64,000 nucleotides of DNA from RYN-428 sp035551995 (GCA_035551995.1 DASZME010000009.1:62001-126000); one strand, 5' to 3'; counted from the stretch's first letter, positions 52,895 to 62,379 are shown. Notes: generated by a model not told the origin, from the letters alone. Program-made: numbers and translations.

Positions 52895-53202
52895 GGGTCG
52901 GGGACTGCCCTCCCCGCAAGTGCTCGGCGAGCCGTCGGAGGTTCGCTTCCGCTTCGCGTTCGTGCCGTCCGGCCGTAAGGTCATCCACGCCTGCCGAGCC
53001 CTTGTTCTCCGCGACGTGACACCACGCGGACCAAAGGTTGTCGAGGGTTATAGACCTTGTCGATTAAGCTGAACCACACGCCTCGTTTCACTCCGTTTTC
53101 CAGGGTCGCCAACATGTGATTCTTCCAGATCGACACTTCGGCCCAACCCCAGCGGCCGCGTCGCTCGATGCGTTTGATCGGCGACGCGTTCGCGATCGTC
53201 AC
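52895..53202 (-). pseudogene. Frameshifted, truncated group II intron-type reverse transcriptase N-terminus
   Basis: The frame opening at a GTG that overlaps the lpdA stop reads WGWAEVSIWKNHMLATLENG, then VKRGVWFSLIDKVYNP. This is the well-known N-terminus of group II intron reverse transcriptases (ML-AL-xGVKGG-WFSLIDKV). The reading then breaks at about 53038-53044. A one-base shift restores the match: NLWSAWCHVAENKGSAGVDD and NLRRLAEHLRGG, the RT-0 region. Similarity ends near 52895, just after the neighbouring peptidase gene stops. Only about 90 residues remain, with no catalytic YADD box, so it is dead. Coupling of the fragment to lpdA translation is probably accidental. Confidence 0.78.
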
Positions 53203-55046
53203 ACGATGTGGATCGCCTTGTGGTCCGCGACGCCGGCGGCTTCCATCACCGCTTCGGACATCGTCGGATGCGGATGCATGGCCGACAGGATTTCCTCCTC
53301 TGTCGCTTCCAGCGATCGAGCCAGCACAAGCTCGGCGAGCAGTTCCGTGACGTTTTCGCCGATCATGTGGACGCCGAGCAACTCTCCGTATTTTTTCTCG
53401 AAGATCAGTTTCACGAATCCCCCCGTCTCACCGGCCGCCTTGGCGCGGCCGCTGGCCGCGAAGGGAAATTTGCCGACCTTGATCTCGTAACCGGCTTCGC
53501 GCGCTTTCTGCTCGGTGTATCCCATGCTCGCGACTTGCGGATGCGTGTAGGTACACCCGGGAATGAATTTGTAATCGATGACATGATGGGAGACGCCGCA
53601 GATGTGCTCGACCAGCGCCACCGCTTCGTGATGGGCGACGTGAGCAAGATCGGGATGGCGGTAGCCTCCCATCGAGAGTCTTTCCGGCCAGTGAATGCTG
53701 ACGCAATCGCCGACGGCCCAGACATTCTCCAGATTGGTGCGATACTCGTGATCGACCTTCACGCGCTTGTTGGCGATTTCCAGCTTCGCTTCAGGCGCGG
53801 CCAGATTTTCGATATTCGCGCTAACGCCGACGGCGACCAAAACCAGGTCCGCCTCGATGACGGCGCCGCCGGAGAGCGTGAGTTTGACGCCGGTATCGCT
53901 CTTGTCGATTTTTTCGGTTTTCGTCGCCAAATGAACGGCGATGCCGCGAGTTTCAAAACTTTTGCGAAGCGTGCGCGACACTTCTTCTTCCTCGATCGGC
54001 AGAAGATTCGGCAGCGCTTCGATCAGCGCCACCTCCGCGCCGACGGCGTTATAAAAATCCGCGAACTCGCATCCGATGGCGCCGGCCCCGATGATCGCGA
54101 TTTTTTTCGGGAGCGACGGCAACGTCATCGCCTCGCGCGAGCCGATGATTCGCTTGCCGTCAAATGGAGCGAAGGGAAGCTGCGTCGCGCGGGCGCCGAC
54201 GGCGATGATTACATGCTCGGCGGTCACGTCTTTATCCCCGCCCTGGCCCGCGATGCGAACCTTGTGCGGGCCGAGCACTTGCCCGACGGCGATCTCGTGC
54301 TTGACGTTGTTCTTGGAAAAAAGAAAGCCGATGCCGTTCTTCAGCTCGTCGGCGATCTTTCGGCTGCGGCCGATGATCTTCGAGAAATCGACCGTCATGC
54401 CAGTCACGGTAACGCCATGTTTGTCGGCGTCATGACGAATCTTGCGAACAAACGCGCCGTCTTCGAGCAGCGCCTTGGTGGGAATGCAGCCCCAGTTCAG
54501 GCATGTTCCGCCGAGATTTTCTTTTTCGACGCACAGGACCCGTTTCTTAAGTTGCCCGGCGCGAATCGCGGCGGCGTACCCCGCGGGACCGCCGCCGATG
54601 ACGATGATGTCCCAGTCATATTTCACGCCCGGCTTGCCCGTAGTGGCCGACGGCGCGGGCGATCCGGCGGGCGCGGGTTTTTGCACGACCGACATCCCCG
54701 TCGCCGGCTGGGGAGCGGCGGGCGCGGCGGCAGCGGCGGCGGGTTTCGCGGCGGTCGGGGCGGCGGATTTGCCGGCGGCCTGTTTCTTAACGTCCTCGGC
54801 CTTCTCGCTGCCGCGCGCCAGCACGGCGATCGACGTCCCGACCGGCACCTTCTCCCCTGCCGCCACGTTGATGACGGCCAGGATGCCGTCTTCGGGCGCC
54901 TCCATTTCCATCGTCGCCTTATCGGTTTCGATCTCGGCGACCACATCTCCCATCTTCACCTTATCCCCTTCGTTCTTCACCCATCTGACGACCGTTCCTT
55001 CAGTCATGGTGTCGGTCAGTTGCGGCATCGTAATCTGTGCGGGCAT
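53199..55046 (-). CDS. lpdA: Dihydrolipoyl dehydrogenase with N-terminal lipoyl domain
   Basis: 615 residues. Residues 1-80 are a lipoyl domain (MPAQITMPQLTDTMTEGTVV) with the modified lysine K43 in ETDKATME; an Ala/Pro-rich hinge follows to about 145. The flavoprotein part starts WDIIVIGGGPAGYAAAIRAG, with the redox cysteines in GGTCLNWGCIPTK, an NAD loop IAIIGAGAIGCEFADFY, and the C-terminal HPHPTMSEAVMEAAG base pair. It reoxidises dihydrolipoate in 2-oxoacid dehydrogenase complexes. No E1 or E2 gene is nearby, so it serves enzymes encoded elsewhere. All key residues are intact. Confidence 0.94.
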   Translation of the reverse strand: MPAQITMPQLTDTMTEGTVVRWVKNEGDKVKMGDVVAEIETDKATMEMEAPEDGILAVINVAAGEKVPVGTSIAVLARGSEKAEDVKKQAAGKSAAPTAAKPAAAAAAPAAPQPATGMSVVQKPAPAGSPAPSATTGKPGVKYDWDIIVIGGGPAGYAAAIRAGQLKKRVLCVEKENLGGTCLNWGCIPTKALLEDGAFVRKIRHDADKHGVTVTGMTVDFSKIIGRSRKIADELKNGIGFLFSKNNVKHEIAVGQVLGPHKVRIAGQGGDKDVTAEHVIIAVGARATQLPFAPFDGKRIIGSREAMTLPSLPKKIAIIGAGAIGCEFADFYNAVGAEVALIEALPNLLPIEEEEVSRTLRKSFETRGIAVHLATKTEKIDKSDTGVKLTLSGGAVIEADLVLVAVGVSANIENLAAPEAKLEIANKRVKVDHEYRTNLENVWAVGDCVSIHWPERLSMGGYRHPDLAHVAHHEAVALVEHICGVSHHVIDYKFIPGCTYTHPQVASMGYTEQKAREAGYEIKVGKFPFAASGRAKAAGETGGFVKLIFEKKYGELLGVHMIGENVTELLAELVLARSLEATEEEILSAMHPHPTMSEAVMEAAGVADHKAIHIV

Positions 55047-55147
55047 CTCTTTCGGCTCCTGTCTGGTTGAGAGTCGGACGATTCTAGGGGTTTCAATCGC
55101 CTCGACAAGAATTGCTGAAAACCAGGCAAGACGTGAAGACGCAAATA

Positions 55148-57160
55148 TTATTTCACCGGCGGGAGTGAAACCGCCGGCGCGGGCTCGGTTGTCGGCACGG
55201 CCGAAGGCGCCTTTTCGGCCGGCCTGGTTGACGGCTCGGCACGCGAGCCAAAAGTCCGCTCGGCCGACGGCGCGTTCCGCACGACGACGACGACATCGAC
55301 AAAATAATCGGTCTCCGCGTCGGTCGCCGCCGACCGTGTCGCGGCGACCAAAGCGGGCCGGGACGAGCTATCCAAGGCGCGGCGCCGAAGCGCATCGGCG
55401 CGGGGCAATTGCGGCGCGGGCGCCAGTTGCGAAGAACCGCCGGATGGGCGCGTTGTCGTTCCGGCGGCAATTGCAGCGTCGCCGGCCTCGTCGGGCCCTT
55501 TGCGGACCGACGCCTTGTCCACGCTCGCCGGCGCGGGAGCGGCCCCGATCGACGGTGAAGCCGGATCGGCGCCACGTGCCGCAATTCCATTGGCGGCGGC
55601 ATTGGGGTGCGTATTTGCCGCGAGAATGCTCGCTCCGTCGCCCAGTTTATTTTCGTTGGCGACGCCGCCGTCGAGCGATTCGACGGCCGCCTCGCGAACC
55701 TCGCCGCCGCGCGCGAGGTAATCCGTCAACTCGCGCGCCTGGGCGCGCGACAATCGGCGTGCGATGAAAAAGCTGTTGACGGGAGCGACGTATGCCCCGC
55801 CGGCGCCTGGCTTAGCCGGCGCCGAAGGGCTACCGGAAGGCGCGCTCGCCGCGTACCTGGAGGCGCCATCGATCGCCGGCGCCGACGCCGGTGCAGATGG
55901 CGAATCGTTTATGTGGGATGCAGGCGCTGCCGCGGGCGTCGGCGGCGCGGTCGACACACGCGCGGCCGATGGCGAGCCGACGTTCCCTACCGAAGGCGAC
56001 GCCGCGCTGGGCTCGGAGCGGGCCATGGCGGGGCTGGCGGTCCGGGGGCCGGGTTCCTCGGCCAAAACGCGATGATCGGGCATCTGCCCCGGGCGCGACG
56101 GCGGGTTTGCGGTCAGTTTTGCCGCGTCTCGCTCCGGCTCGGAGGGGCGCGCGACGCTATCGGTTTTGGCCGCTTGTTTTTGCAGTTCGGTTTTGATTCC
56201 GTTGGGGCCGGCCAAGTCACCCGATAACGCCGGCCGCGCCACAACGCCCGGCTGCGATTGCGGCTGGCCCAGCGCCGCGTTCAGCGCCATTTCGACCGGG
56301 CGCGAGACCGGCTGCACAAAAATGTTTTGCGAGATAAAATACGCGTTCAGCTCCCTTTCTATTTTCGCCGGTTCGCTCGATCGCACAGCCATGACCACGG
56401 CATTGGCCGAAGCGCTCGGCAATGCGTTGGCGGCGACATTGGCGCCGGTGGATTCCAGGAGCAAATCCTTCACGCGCGGTTCGCGCGAGACGGCTGACGC
56501 CAATTCTTTCAGCTCGTCGTTTCCCGGGGCCGGCGCGTCTTCATCGCGATGTTGCGACCCCGGTTCCGCCCGTGCGCGGTCGCCCGCGGCGCTTCCCTTG
56601 CCCGAAGACTCTACCGCCTTCGTGGCCTCAACCGGCTGCGGCGCTCCCGACGCCCGCGCGGCCGGTTCGGGGGCATTGCCCGCCTGCGGAATCTGATTGA
56701 CCGGGGATGATTCGTCGGGTTTGGCGGAGCGCGATTCGGTTTCGCCAATAGCGTCGGGAATGGGCTTCGGAATGAATGCAACCGTGCGAACCTGGTGGCG
56801 CGGCAGGACGAAATAAACGATCGCCGCCAGCCCCACCGTCAGGAAGAGAACCGCCGCCGCCGCGACCCAGCGCGGCCATGCGTCCAGCCGCAGCCGCGAG
56901 GGCGACGGACGGTTTTCCCCGTCCAGTAACCCCGACCGTTCGAGTTGCAAAAAAAACGCGTCGGCGAATTCCGTCGGCGCCGACTCGCGCGGCAACGCGC
57001 GAAGCATCTGGCGGCCTTGCCGCAAGTCATCCAGCAAGCGGCGATAATGCGGATTTTGCTGAAGGAACCGTTCGATCTCGGCACGTTCGCCGATGTCCAA
57101 CTCGTCGTCGATGTAAGTCGCCAGCCGGGCTTCGATGATTTCCTGATTCGGGTTGGACAT
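55148..57160 (-). CDS. Large membrane anti-sigma factor with disordered tail
   Basis: 670 residues. The N-terminal 60 residues (ARLATYIDDELDIGERAEIE, FLQQNPHYRRLLDDLRQG) match the helical anti-sigma domain, without zinc ligands. A membrane helix lies at about 95-118 (WVAAAAVLFLTVGLAAIVYF). The remainder is a very long Ala/Pro/Ser-rich disordered segment, with a small folded patch (FFIARRLSRAQARELTDYLA). It begins seven bases after the sigma stop, giving one operon. The length of the tail is unusual for this family. It should hold the ECF factor at the membrane until a signal leads to release. Confidence 0.82.
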   Translation of the reverse strand: MSNPNQEIIEARLATYIDDELDIGERAEIERFLQQNPHYRRLLDDLRQGRQMLRALPRESAPTEFADAFFLQLERSGLLDGENRPSPSRLRLDAWPRWVAAAAVLFLTVGLAAIVYFVLPRHQVRTVAFIPKPIPDAIGETESRSAKPDESSPVNQIPQAGNAPEPAARASGAPQPVEATKAVESSGKGSAAGDRARAEPGSQHRDEDAPAPGNDELKELASAVSREPRVKDLLLESTGANVAANALPSASANAVVMAVRSSEPAKIERELNAYFISQNIFVQPVSRPVEMALNAALGQPQSQPGVVARPALSGDLAGPNGIKTELQKQAAKTDSVARPSEPERDAAKLTANPPSRPGQMPDHRVLAEEPGPRTASPAMARSEPSAASPSVGNVGSPSAARVSTAPPTPAAAPASHINDSPSAPASAPAIDGASRYAASAPSGSPSAPAKPGAGGAYVAPVNSFFIARRLSRAQARELTDYLARGGEVREAAVESLDGGVANENKLGDGASILAANTHPNAAANGIAARGADPASPSIGAAPAPASVDKASVRKGPDEAGDAAIAAGTTTRPSGGSSQLAPAPQLPRADALRRRALDSSSRPALVAATRSAATDAETDYFVDVVVVVRNAPSAERTFGSRAEPSTRPAEKAPSAVPTTEPAPAVSLPPVK

Positions 57161-57167
57161 TGCGTAT

Positions 57168-57827
57168 TTACGACAGATAACTTTTCAACTCGTCCCGCAG
57201 CGCCAATCGCGCGCGAAACAATCGGCTTTTAAGCGTTCCCAGCGGCAGATTCAGCACATCCGCCATCTGCTGATAATCGAATCCCTCGATATCGCGCATC
57301 ACCAGCACCGCGCGATATTCCGCGTCAACCCGGCCCAGTGCCGCCAGCACGGCGTCGCCCTCTTCGCGGCGTTCCATGCCGCGCAACGGCGATTCGTCCC
57401 CCTTTTCCCTGGCGACTCGGTCCATCAGGCCGGCGGCCTGGCTTTGGCCGTCATGGCTGTCGGGGTCGCCCGAACCATCCAGCGAAAACACGCGTTTGCG
57501 CTGGACCTTTCTGAGCTGACTGATCGCCAGGTTCACCGCGATTCGAAACAGCCATGTGTACGGCGAAGCATCGCCGCGGAAACTCTCGACGCTGCTCAGT
57601 CCGCGGGTAAAGGCTTCCTGTGTCAGCTCGCGCGCTTCCTCGCGATCGCCGACGATGCGGACGACGGCGTTGTAAAGCCGATCCTGATAAAGAACCACGA
57701 TTTGGCCAAAGGCGGCGCGGTCGCCGCGTTGGGCTCGCTGGAGCAGAGCGACATCCGGACGCACGCCGCGCCCGACGATTTCGGGCCGATTCGACGCCTC
57801 GTTCTGGATTCCGCTCAGGCTCGACAT
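57168..57827 (-). CDS. ECF-family RNA polymerase sigma factor
   Basis: 219 residues. Region 2: DRAAFGQIVVLYQDRLYNAV, REEARELTQEAFTRGL and YTWLFRIAVNLAISQLRKVQ. Region 4: VLAALGRVDAEYRAVLVMRD and the helix-turn-helix YQQMADVLNLPLGTLKSRLF. It belongs to the sigma-W/RpoE-like group. I place the start at the ATG at 57827, where the family sequence begins; the frame is open to 58136 without a plausible start. A basic, Asp/Ser-rich linker of about 40 residues separates the two regions. The cognate anti-sigma gene follows. Confidence 0.9.
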   Translation of the reverse strand: MSSLSGIQNEASNRPEIVGRGVRPDVALLQRAQRGDRAAFGQIVVLYQDRLYNAVVRIVGDREEARELTQEAFTRGLSSVESFRGDASPYTWLFRIAVNLAISQLRKVQRKRVFSLDGSGDPDSHDGQSQAAGLMDRVAREKGDESPLRGMERREEGDAVLAALGRVDAEYRAVLVMRDIEGFDYQQMADVLNLPLGTLKSRLFRARLALRDELKSYLS

Positions 57828-58442
57828 GGTGTTGGACGTTGAAAGGCCGGAGAAGTTCCCAGTGGTTCGGCGCGGGAGAAAATAATTCGCCGCGATGAAT
57901 TTCCGGCGGGTTACGGCGACGGCCATCCGTGGCCGTATTTCACAGGCCACTATGCCAATTCCCGGCGGCGCCGTCAATGTTATTGGACGCGACAAAGATC
58001 GGATTCTTAGACGGGGCCGTCGAAAAAATTTCGCCTTCATGGAGGAACACGGTTGGGGTTTGGCGACGCTAACGCCGCCGATTTCTTTCTTGAAGGTCGG
58101 CGGATGCGGCGCATCGGCGCGGGCGCAAATACCCAATGCATTGGACGCTGAACGAAAACTGGCGAACGCGCTTTAGCGACGGAGAGCCGGGAATCAGAGG
58201 CCGCGTTTGTCAGTTAATTTTTCTTCCGGCGCGATCAGGGCCTTGTTTTCGATTGACTATGCCCTATCTCACGATATATTAAGTTCAGGCGGAAGCGGTC
58301 GCGAATTTGTGTGGGTCGCAGAGCATTGGGTTAGTCGATCGCGAAGAAACCTAATAAACCACGCGGGTTCTTCGTTCGTAGTGTAGATGTAAGTTGTGTC
58401 AGGCGGATCCCTCTCCAATCGAAACGTACACGAGGATTGTTC
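57828..58442. other. 615-bp divergent gap between ECF sigma and VWA genes
   Basis: This holds promoters for the leftward sigma operon and the rightward VWA/Exb cluster. An open frame at 57895-58176 (plus) has no ribosome site and no protein-like composition, so I do not call it. No hairpin or repeat of note was seen. Confidence 0.45.
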
Positions 58443-59675
58443 ATGGCTACTCAGCCGATCGCCCCTGCGAATGTGCCCGTAGGAATGAAATCCGTGGCGC
58501 CTCCCCCGGCGCCGCCGGCGCTGGGAAAAGCGGGCGCTCCGCCATTGCCTCCCGCTATCGGCGCCAAGGCCACTCTCCCGCCCGGCGTGAAGGCGCCGCC
58601 CGGCGTACCGCCGGTTCCCGGCGAGGCTGATCCCAATGAGCATGTACATCCCGTGGGGTTCTGGCAGCAGCCGTGGGTGCAAAACATTTTGCCGTTCGTT
58701 ACGTCCCTGTCGGTTCACGCGGGGATTTTGATTATCGGACTTCTGGTGTGGGGCGTGGCGAAAGTCGTCGCTCAGATTCCGCATCAGGACCAGACGATCA
58801 TTCCCGATTCGCAGATGGTCGATAATGGCCCGCCGGGCGGCGTGCCGAATGTCGGCCTCGGCGGCGATCCGCTCCGCCAGGCCATGCAGGATAAAGATCC
58901 CACCCAGGGGAGCAAAGACGGTTTTTCCGACCACAAAAGCCCAACGGTCGATCTTTCCGCAGCCGGCGGGGGCAGCGGAGACGACGCCCAGGTTATTGGC
59001 GCCGGCCAACTGAGCGGATTCGGCAGCGGAAAGGGCATGGGGGGCGGACACGGCGCCGGCGCCGGCGGCGGCAGCGGTGACGGCGGCGGACCAATGGCGA
59101 TGTTCGGAACGCCGGGCGGCGGCGGCATCGGCCCCAAAGGTCCGGTCTTCGGCAACGGCGGAAACGCTCGCGAGATCGTCTTCCTCTGCGACGCCACCGG
59201 TTCGATGCTCAACAAGATGGCCACGCTCAAGGACGAACTGAACAAAGCGGTCGTTGGCCTGCGTCCCATTCAATCGTTCGACATCATTTTCTATCAGGAC
59301 GTTAAGGTTGAAGAGTTCTCCAAGAGCATGGTCGCCGCGACGCCGGAAACCAAGCGAAAGGCCGGGACTTATCTTGAGGGCGTTACTTCCGAAGGCACCA
59401 CCGACCCGATTCCCGCCTTGACCGCGGCCTTGAAATTGCATCCTCAGCTTCTGTACTTCCTGACCGACGCCGCCGACTTCCCGGACACCAAGGCCGTCAC
59501 GGACTGCATCGCCCAGTACAACAAAGACAATAAGATCAAGATCAACACGATCCTGTTCGTGGAAGACAAGACCGAGCACGAAAAAAACCTGGATTCAGAA
59601 GGACTGATGAAATCGATCGCCGAAAAGAGCGGCGGGCGATTCCGGTGGGTTGAGATGGACGCCATCCAACAATAG
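58443..59675 (+). CDS. VWA-domain protein with TonB-like N-terminus
   Basis: 410 residues. Residues 1-60 are Pro/Ala-rich and cytosolic-looking; a membrane segment follows (VTSLSVHAGILIIGLLVWGV), like the anchor of TonB-type proteins. Then comes a Gly-rich linker, and from about 240 a von Willebrand factor A domain: EIVFLCDATGSMLNKMATLK, where DxTGS is the metal site, and FLTDAADFPDTKAVTD later. VWA domains mediate protein contacts through a bound Mg/Ca. GAGGA lies six bases before the ATG. It heads the ExbB-ExbD-ExbD run, so it may be the energised effector in place of TonB. This role is inferred. Confidence 0.8.
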   Translation: MATQPIAPANVPVGMKSVAPPPAPPALGKAGAPPLPPAIGAKATLPPGVKAPPGVPPVPGEADPNEHVHPVGFWQQPWVQNILPFVTSLSVHAGILIIGLLVWGVAKVVAQIPHQDQTIIPDSQMVDNGPPGGVPNVGLGGDPLRQAMQDKDPTQGSKDGFSDHKSPTVDLSAAGGGSGDDAQVIGAGQLSGFGSGKGMGGGHGAGAGGGSGDGGGPMAMFGTPGGGGIGPKGPVFGNGGNAREIVFLCDATGSMLNKMATLKDELNKAVVGLRPIQSFDIIFYQDVKVEEFSKSMVAATPETKRKAGTYLEGVTSEGTTDPIPALTAALKLHPQLLYFLTDAADFPDTKAVTDCIAQYNKDNKIKINTILFVEDKTEHEKNLDSEGLMKSIAEKSGGRFRWVEMDAIQQ

Positions 59676-60150
59676 ATTCGGCCTTTGGGACTGAAAGGCG
59701 CGTGCCGGAAATCTGAAATCTAGGTTTTGAGATTTGAAATAATTTGAAATCTGAGATTTGAGATTTGAGAATTCAAGTTTGTAATCTGTAATCTAAAACC
59801 GAATTCCGAAATTGATTCGGAAAGATCTCGACGGCGCCAACGCCAAGCTCCGACATAAGTGACCATCCCCATTTGGGCTTCGGACTTCTTCGGATCTCGA
59901 TTCTGATTTCGGAGTTCGCAAGCTGTCCAAACGCGATGCTCGCTCATTAAGAAGAATAACCCGGATCCGCCCAACGCCCCCGCGATCAGACGCGCCAGTG
60001 CCAGAGACTCGATTCCGGCTGTCGCGGCACGCGGGCAAGCCTGGTCGGACCCAACCCTAAGATCGGCCGGGAGACAGAGAGATCGGCTCCAGTCCCCGAG
60101 CTTGACAAGGGCAAACCCAGCTTCCCCTGATTGGGGAAAGGATCGCTCCC
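59676..60150. other. 475-bp gap with AT-rich repeats upstream of exbB
   Basis: No gene. Starts with the AT-rich repeat cluster at 59708-59806. The rest shows no hairpin, promoter pair or open frame worth a call; a ribosome site just before 60151 belongs to exbB. Confidence 0.55.
59708..59806. repeat. AT-rich short-repeat cluster 1
   Basis: Many overlapping GAGATTTGA and AAATCTGA units in both directions. Base composition is sharply below the surrounding GC level. A related cluster lies downstream of exbB. Confidence 0.75.
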
Positions 60151-61032
60151 ATGCGTCGACGTTCAATGTTCAGATTCTCTCGTGTGGCCTTATTCGTCGT
60201 CCTGATGATCGCCTGTTTTTTCGCGGCCGGCGCTTATGCGCAGGACGCCGGGGCGGCGGCGCCGGCGGCTAAACCGCAAGGGCTCATGACGCTCATCATG
60301 GGCAACATGGACTTTGTCTTTTACACGATCGTGTTGCTGTCGATCACGGGCATGACCCTGATCATTCAGGGGTTCATCAAGAACCGCGCGTCGGTCTTTA
60401 TGCCGGAGGTCAGCACCGAGCAGATTCGCGAGATGATCAACCAGCGCAAGTTCAAGGAACTGCTGGAATACACCCGCGATGACCCCAGTTTCATCAGCAA
60501 AGTCCTTCACCCCGCGCTCAACCGGGCGCCGGCGTTTAACGCCATGAAGGAAGCGATGGAAACCGCGATCGGCGAGCAGACCGCCGAGCGTTTCCGCTCG
60601 ATCGAATACTTGAATATCATCGGCAACCTTGGGCCACTCCTGGGCCTGATGGGCACTGTGCTTGGCATGATCGCGGCGTTTAGCGCGATGAACGCCGCCG
60701 GCCCTGAAGGCGCCAGCCCGGCGACGCTGGCGCTGGGTATTTCCAAGGCGTTGTGTCATACGTTCCTGGGTCTGATGCTGGCGGTGCCGTGCCTGGCGTC
60801 GTTTGGCGTTCTTCGCACGATGGTCGATCGGCTGACGGTTCGCGGCGCCCTGTTGGCCGAAGAACTGCTGCTGTTGATCAAGCCCCAGCAGGAGACCAAG
60901 CCCGGCGCCGCTCCCGCCGCCGCCCCCGCTCGTCCGGGACTGGCGACGCCTCAGCCGGGTATGCCTCAGCCGCCGAGCGGAGTCCGCAAGGCGCCGATGC
61001 CCGCGCCGCTTCCGCCGGGCGCGCCCGCCTGA
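60151..61032 (+). CDS. ExbB/TolQ/MotA-family proton channel protein
   Basis: 293 residues. A signal-like or first membrane helix (RVALFVVLMIACFFAAGAYA) is followed by a second helix (MDFVFYTIVLLSITGMTLII), a cytosolic domain, and the MotA/TolQ/ExbB signature RSIEYLNIIGNLGPLLGLMG, TVLGMIAAFSAM and SKALCHTFLGLMLAVPCLAS. The C-terminal end is a Pro/Ala-rich tail. It should form the proton-driven stator with the ExbD-like proteins encoded next. A second ATG at 60166 would shorten it by five residues. Confidence 0.9.
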   Translation: MRRRSMFRFSRVALFVVLMIACFFAAGAYAQDAGAAAPAAKPQGLMTLIMGNMDFVFYTIVLLSITGMTLIIQGFIKNRASVFMPEVSTEQIREMINQRKFKELLEYTRDDPSFISKVLHPALNRAPAFNAMKEAMETAIGEQTAERFRSIEYLNIIGNLGPLLGLMGTVLGMIAAFSAMNAAGPEGASPATLALGISKALCHTFLGLMLAVPCLASFGVLRTMVDRLTVRGALLAEELLLLIKPQQETKPGAAPAAAPARPGLATPQPGMPQPPSGVRKAPMPAPLPPGAPA

Positions 61033-61149
61033 GTTTGGCGTTCGGCGCTTTCGCGTGGGGCTCGCGCGTCGTCTTCAGACCGATCACGTTTCCGCTTCGT
61101 GCCGCGTCCGGCGAATTGCCGGTACCGGCACGAAGCGGGCGGACGATGA

Positions 61150-61240
61150 TGAGATTTGAAATTTGAAATTCCAGATTTGAGATTTCAATTTCAGATTGCA
61201 AATTTCAAATTTGAAATCTCAGATTTCGAGTTAAAATTTT
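61150..61240. repeat. AT-rich short-repeat cluster 2 with a 20-bp hairpin
   Basis: GAGATTTGAAATTTGAAATT at 61151-61170 pairs with AATTTCAAATTTGAAATCTC at 61201-61220 with one mismatch, forming a long hairpin. It lies between exbB and the first exbD and uses the same words as the cluster at 59708. Confidence 0.78.
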
Positions 61241-61321
61241 CGGTTTGATTTCCCAACCGCCCGCCATCTATTCCCCAATGCCCTTCCCTCCTTTTTCCGT
61301 CCACCCCGACGGAGGCGAATC

Positions 61322-61816
61322 ATGAAAAAGCATTCAATGCCCGAAATGAAGGAAGGCGGCGTCAACGTGACCCCGCTGATCGATATCGTAATGTGCCTGA
61401 TCATCTTCTTTATGCTGGTCACGAAAGTCGGCGTCGCACGCGGCGTCGACAAAGACATCAAACTCCCCAACGCCATCCTCGGCGCCAAGATCGAGAACAT
61501 GGGCGATACCCTCAGCCTCAACATCCACTACATGCCCTCGGCCAGCGTTCCGCAAGTGACGGCGATGGTCGATAACCAAAACAAGGAAGTGAAGATCATC
61601 GAAGGCCGCGACAAGCCGCTCGAACGGGTTCTGACGGCATTCAAGAAAGCCCACACCGACAAGACCAAAATCATCATCCGCGGCGATCAAAATCTAACCT
61701 ACGAACAGCTGGAAAAGGTGCTGATGGCCATCTCCAACGCCGGTATCGCCGACACCGCCTACGAAACCAAACCGGGCGATCCGAATGCCGTCGCGGCGGC
61801 AACGCCCGCTCCATAG
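61322..61816 (+). CDS. ExbD/TolR-family protein (first copy)
   Basis: 164 residues. The N-terminal membrane helix GGVNVTPLIDIVMCLIIFFM holds the conserved Asp that takes up a proton in the ExbB channel. The remainder is the periplasmic TolR-like domain (KDIKLPNAILGAKIENMGDT, KKAHTDKTKIIIRGDQNLTY, LEKVLMAISNAGIADTAYET). GGAGG lies six bases before the ATG. It pairs with ExbB to drive a periplasmic process. Confidence 0.9.
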   Translation: MKKHSMPEMKEGGVNVTPLIDIVMCLIIFFMLVTKVGVARGVDKDIKLPNAILGAKIENMGDTLSLNIHYMPSASVPQVTAMVDNQNKEVKIIEGRDKPLERVLTAFKKAHTDKTKIIIRGDQNLTYEQLEKVLMAISNAGIADTAYETKPGDPNAVAAATPAP

Positions 61817-61893
61817 AGCGCTCCTTCCGCGTCCGCCTCGGCCTTGGTTCCAGCGTTCGGCATCATCGACAATCAACGTCTTCGGAGATTCCA

Positions 61894-62379
61894 ATGAAAA
61901 TGAAAGGCGCCAAACAGGTCCACTACGATTCGGGACCCAACATGACTCCGCTCGTGGACGTCGTGATGGTGATCCTGATCTTCCTGATGCTGGCCGGCAG
62001 CTTCGGCGGAACCACGCAGTTCCTCCTCAGCAAGCAAGGCATGCATAAGAAAGGATCGAGCGCCGCCAAGCCCGATCCCAATAAGCCGATCGATACGCCC
62101 GTGGAAATCCACGTCGACAACATACCTGATCCCTCGTCCCCCGACGGCGGCGGATTCCGGGCGCAAGGCACCGGGATCAAGCCAACCTCCAGCGGCGAGA
62201 TGCTTCGTCAGGAACTTGCGGCCAAGCTTGAACAATTCAAGGCCGCCGGTACGTCGCCGGATCAGTTGGAGATCGTGCTGTATCCTGGCCGCAACGTGAA
62301 ATATCGCAACTTGATCGAGGTGTACCAGGCGGCGCTTCAGGCCAAGTACACGAAGGTCGCTTTCGCGACGTCGCATTAA
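61894..62379 (+). CDS. ExbD/TolR-family protein (second copy)
   Basis: 161 residues with the same arrangement: SGPNMTPLVDVVMVILIFLM (conserved Asp), then a periplasmic domain with VEIHVDNIPDPSSPDGGGF and LEIVLYPGRNVKYRNLIEVY. It differs from the first copy in its longer, Gly/Ser/Pro-rich linker. Two ExbD genes with one ExbB are common in planctomycete and Bacteroidetes-type systems and can form heteromeric stators. GGAGA precedes the ATG. Confidence 0.9.
   Translation: MKMKGAKQVHYDSGPNMTPLVDVVMVILIFLMLAGSFGGTTQFLLSKQGMHKKGSSAAKPDPNKPIDTPVEIHVDNIPDPSSPDGGGFRAQGTGIKPTSSGEMLRQELAAKLEQFKAAGTSPDQLEIVLYPGRNVKYRNLIEVYQAALQAKYTKVAFATSH

Noticed and set aside
53208..55070. Plus-strand open frame of 620 codons
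   Set aside because: Antisense to lpdA; no recognisable domain.
57895..58176. Small plus-strand frame in the sigma-VWA gap
   Set aside because: No ribosome site, biased composition, no recognisable sequence.
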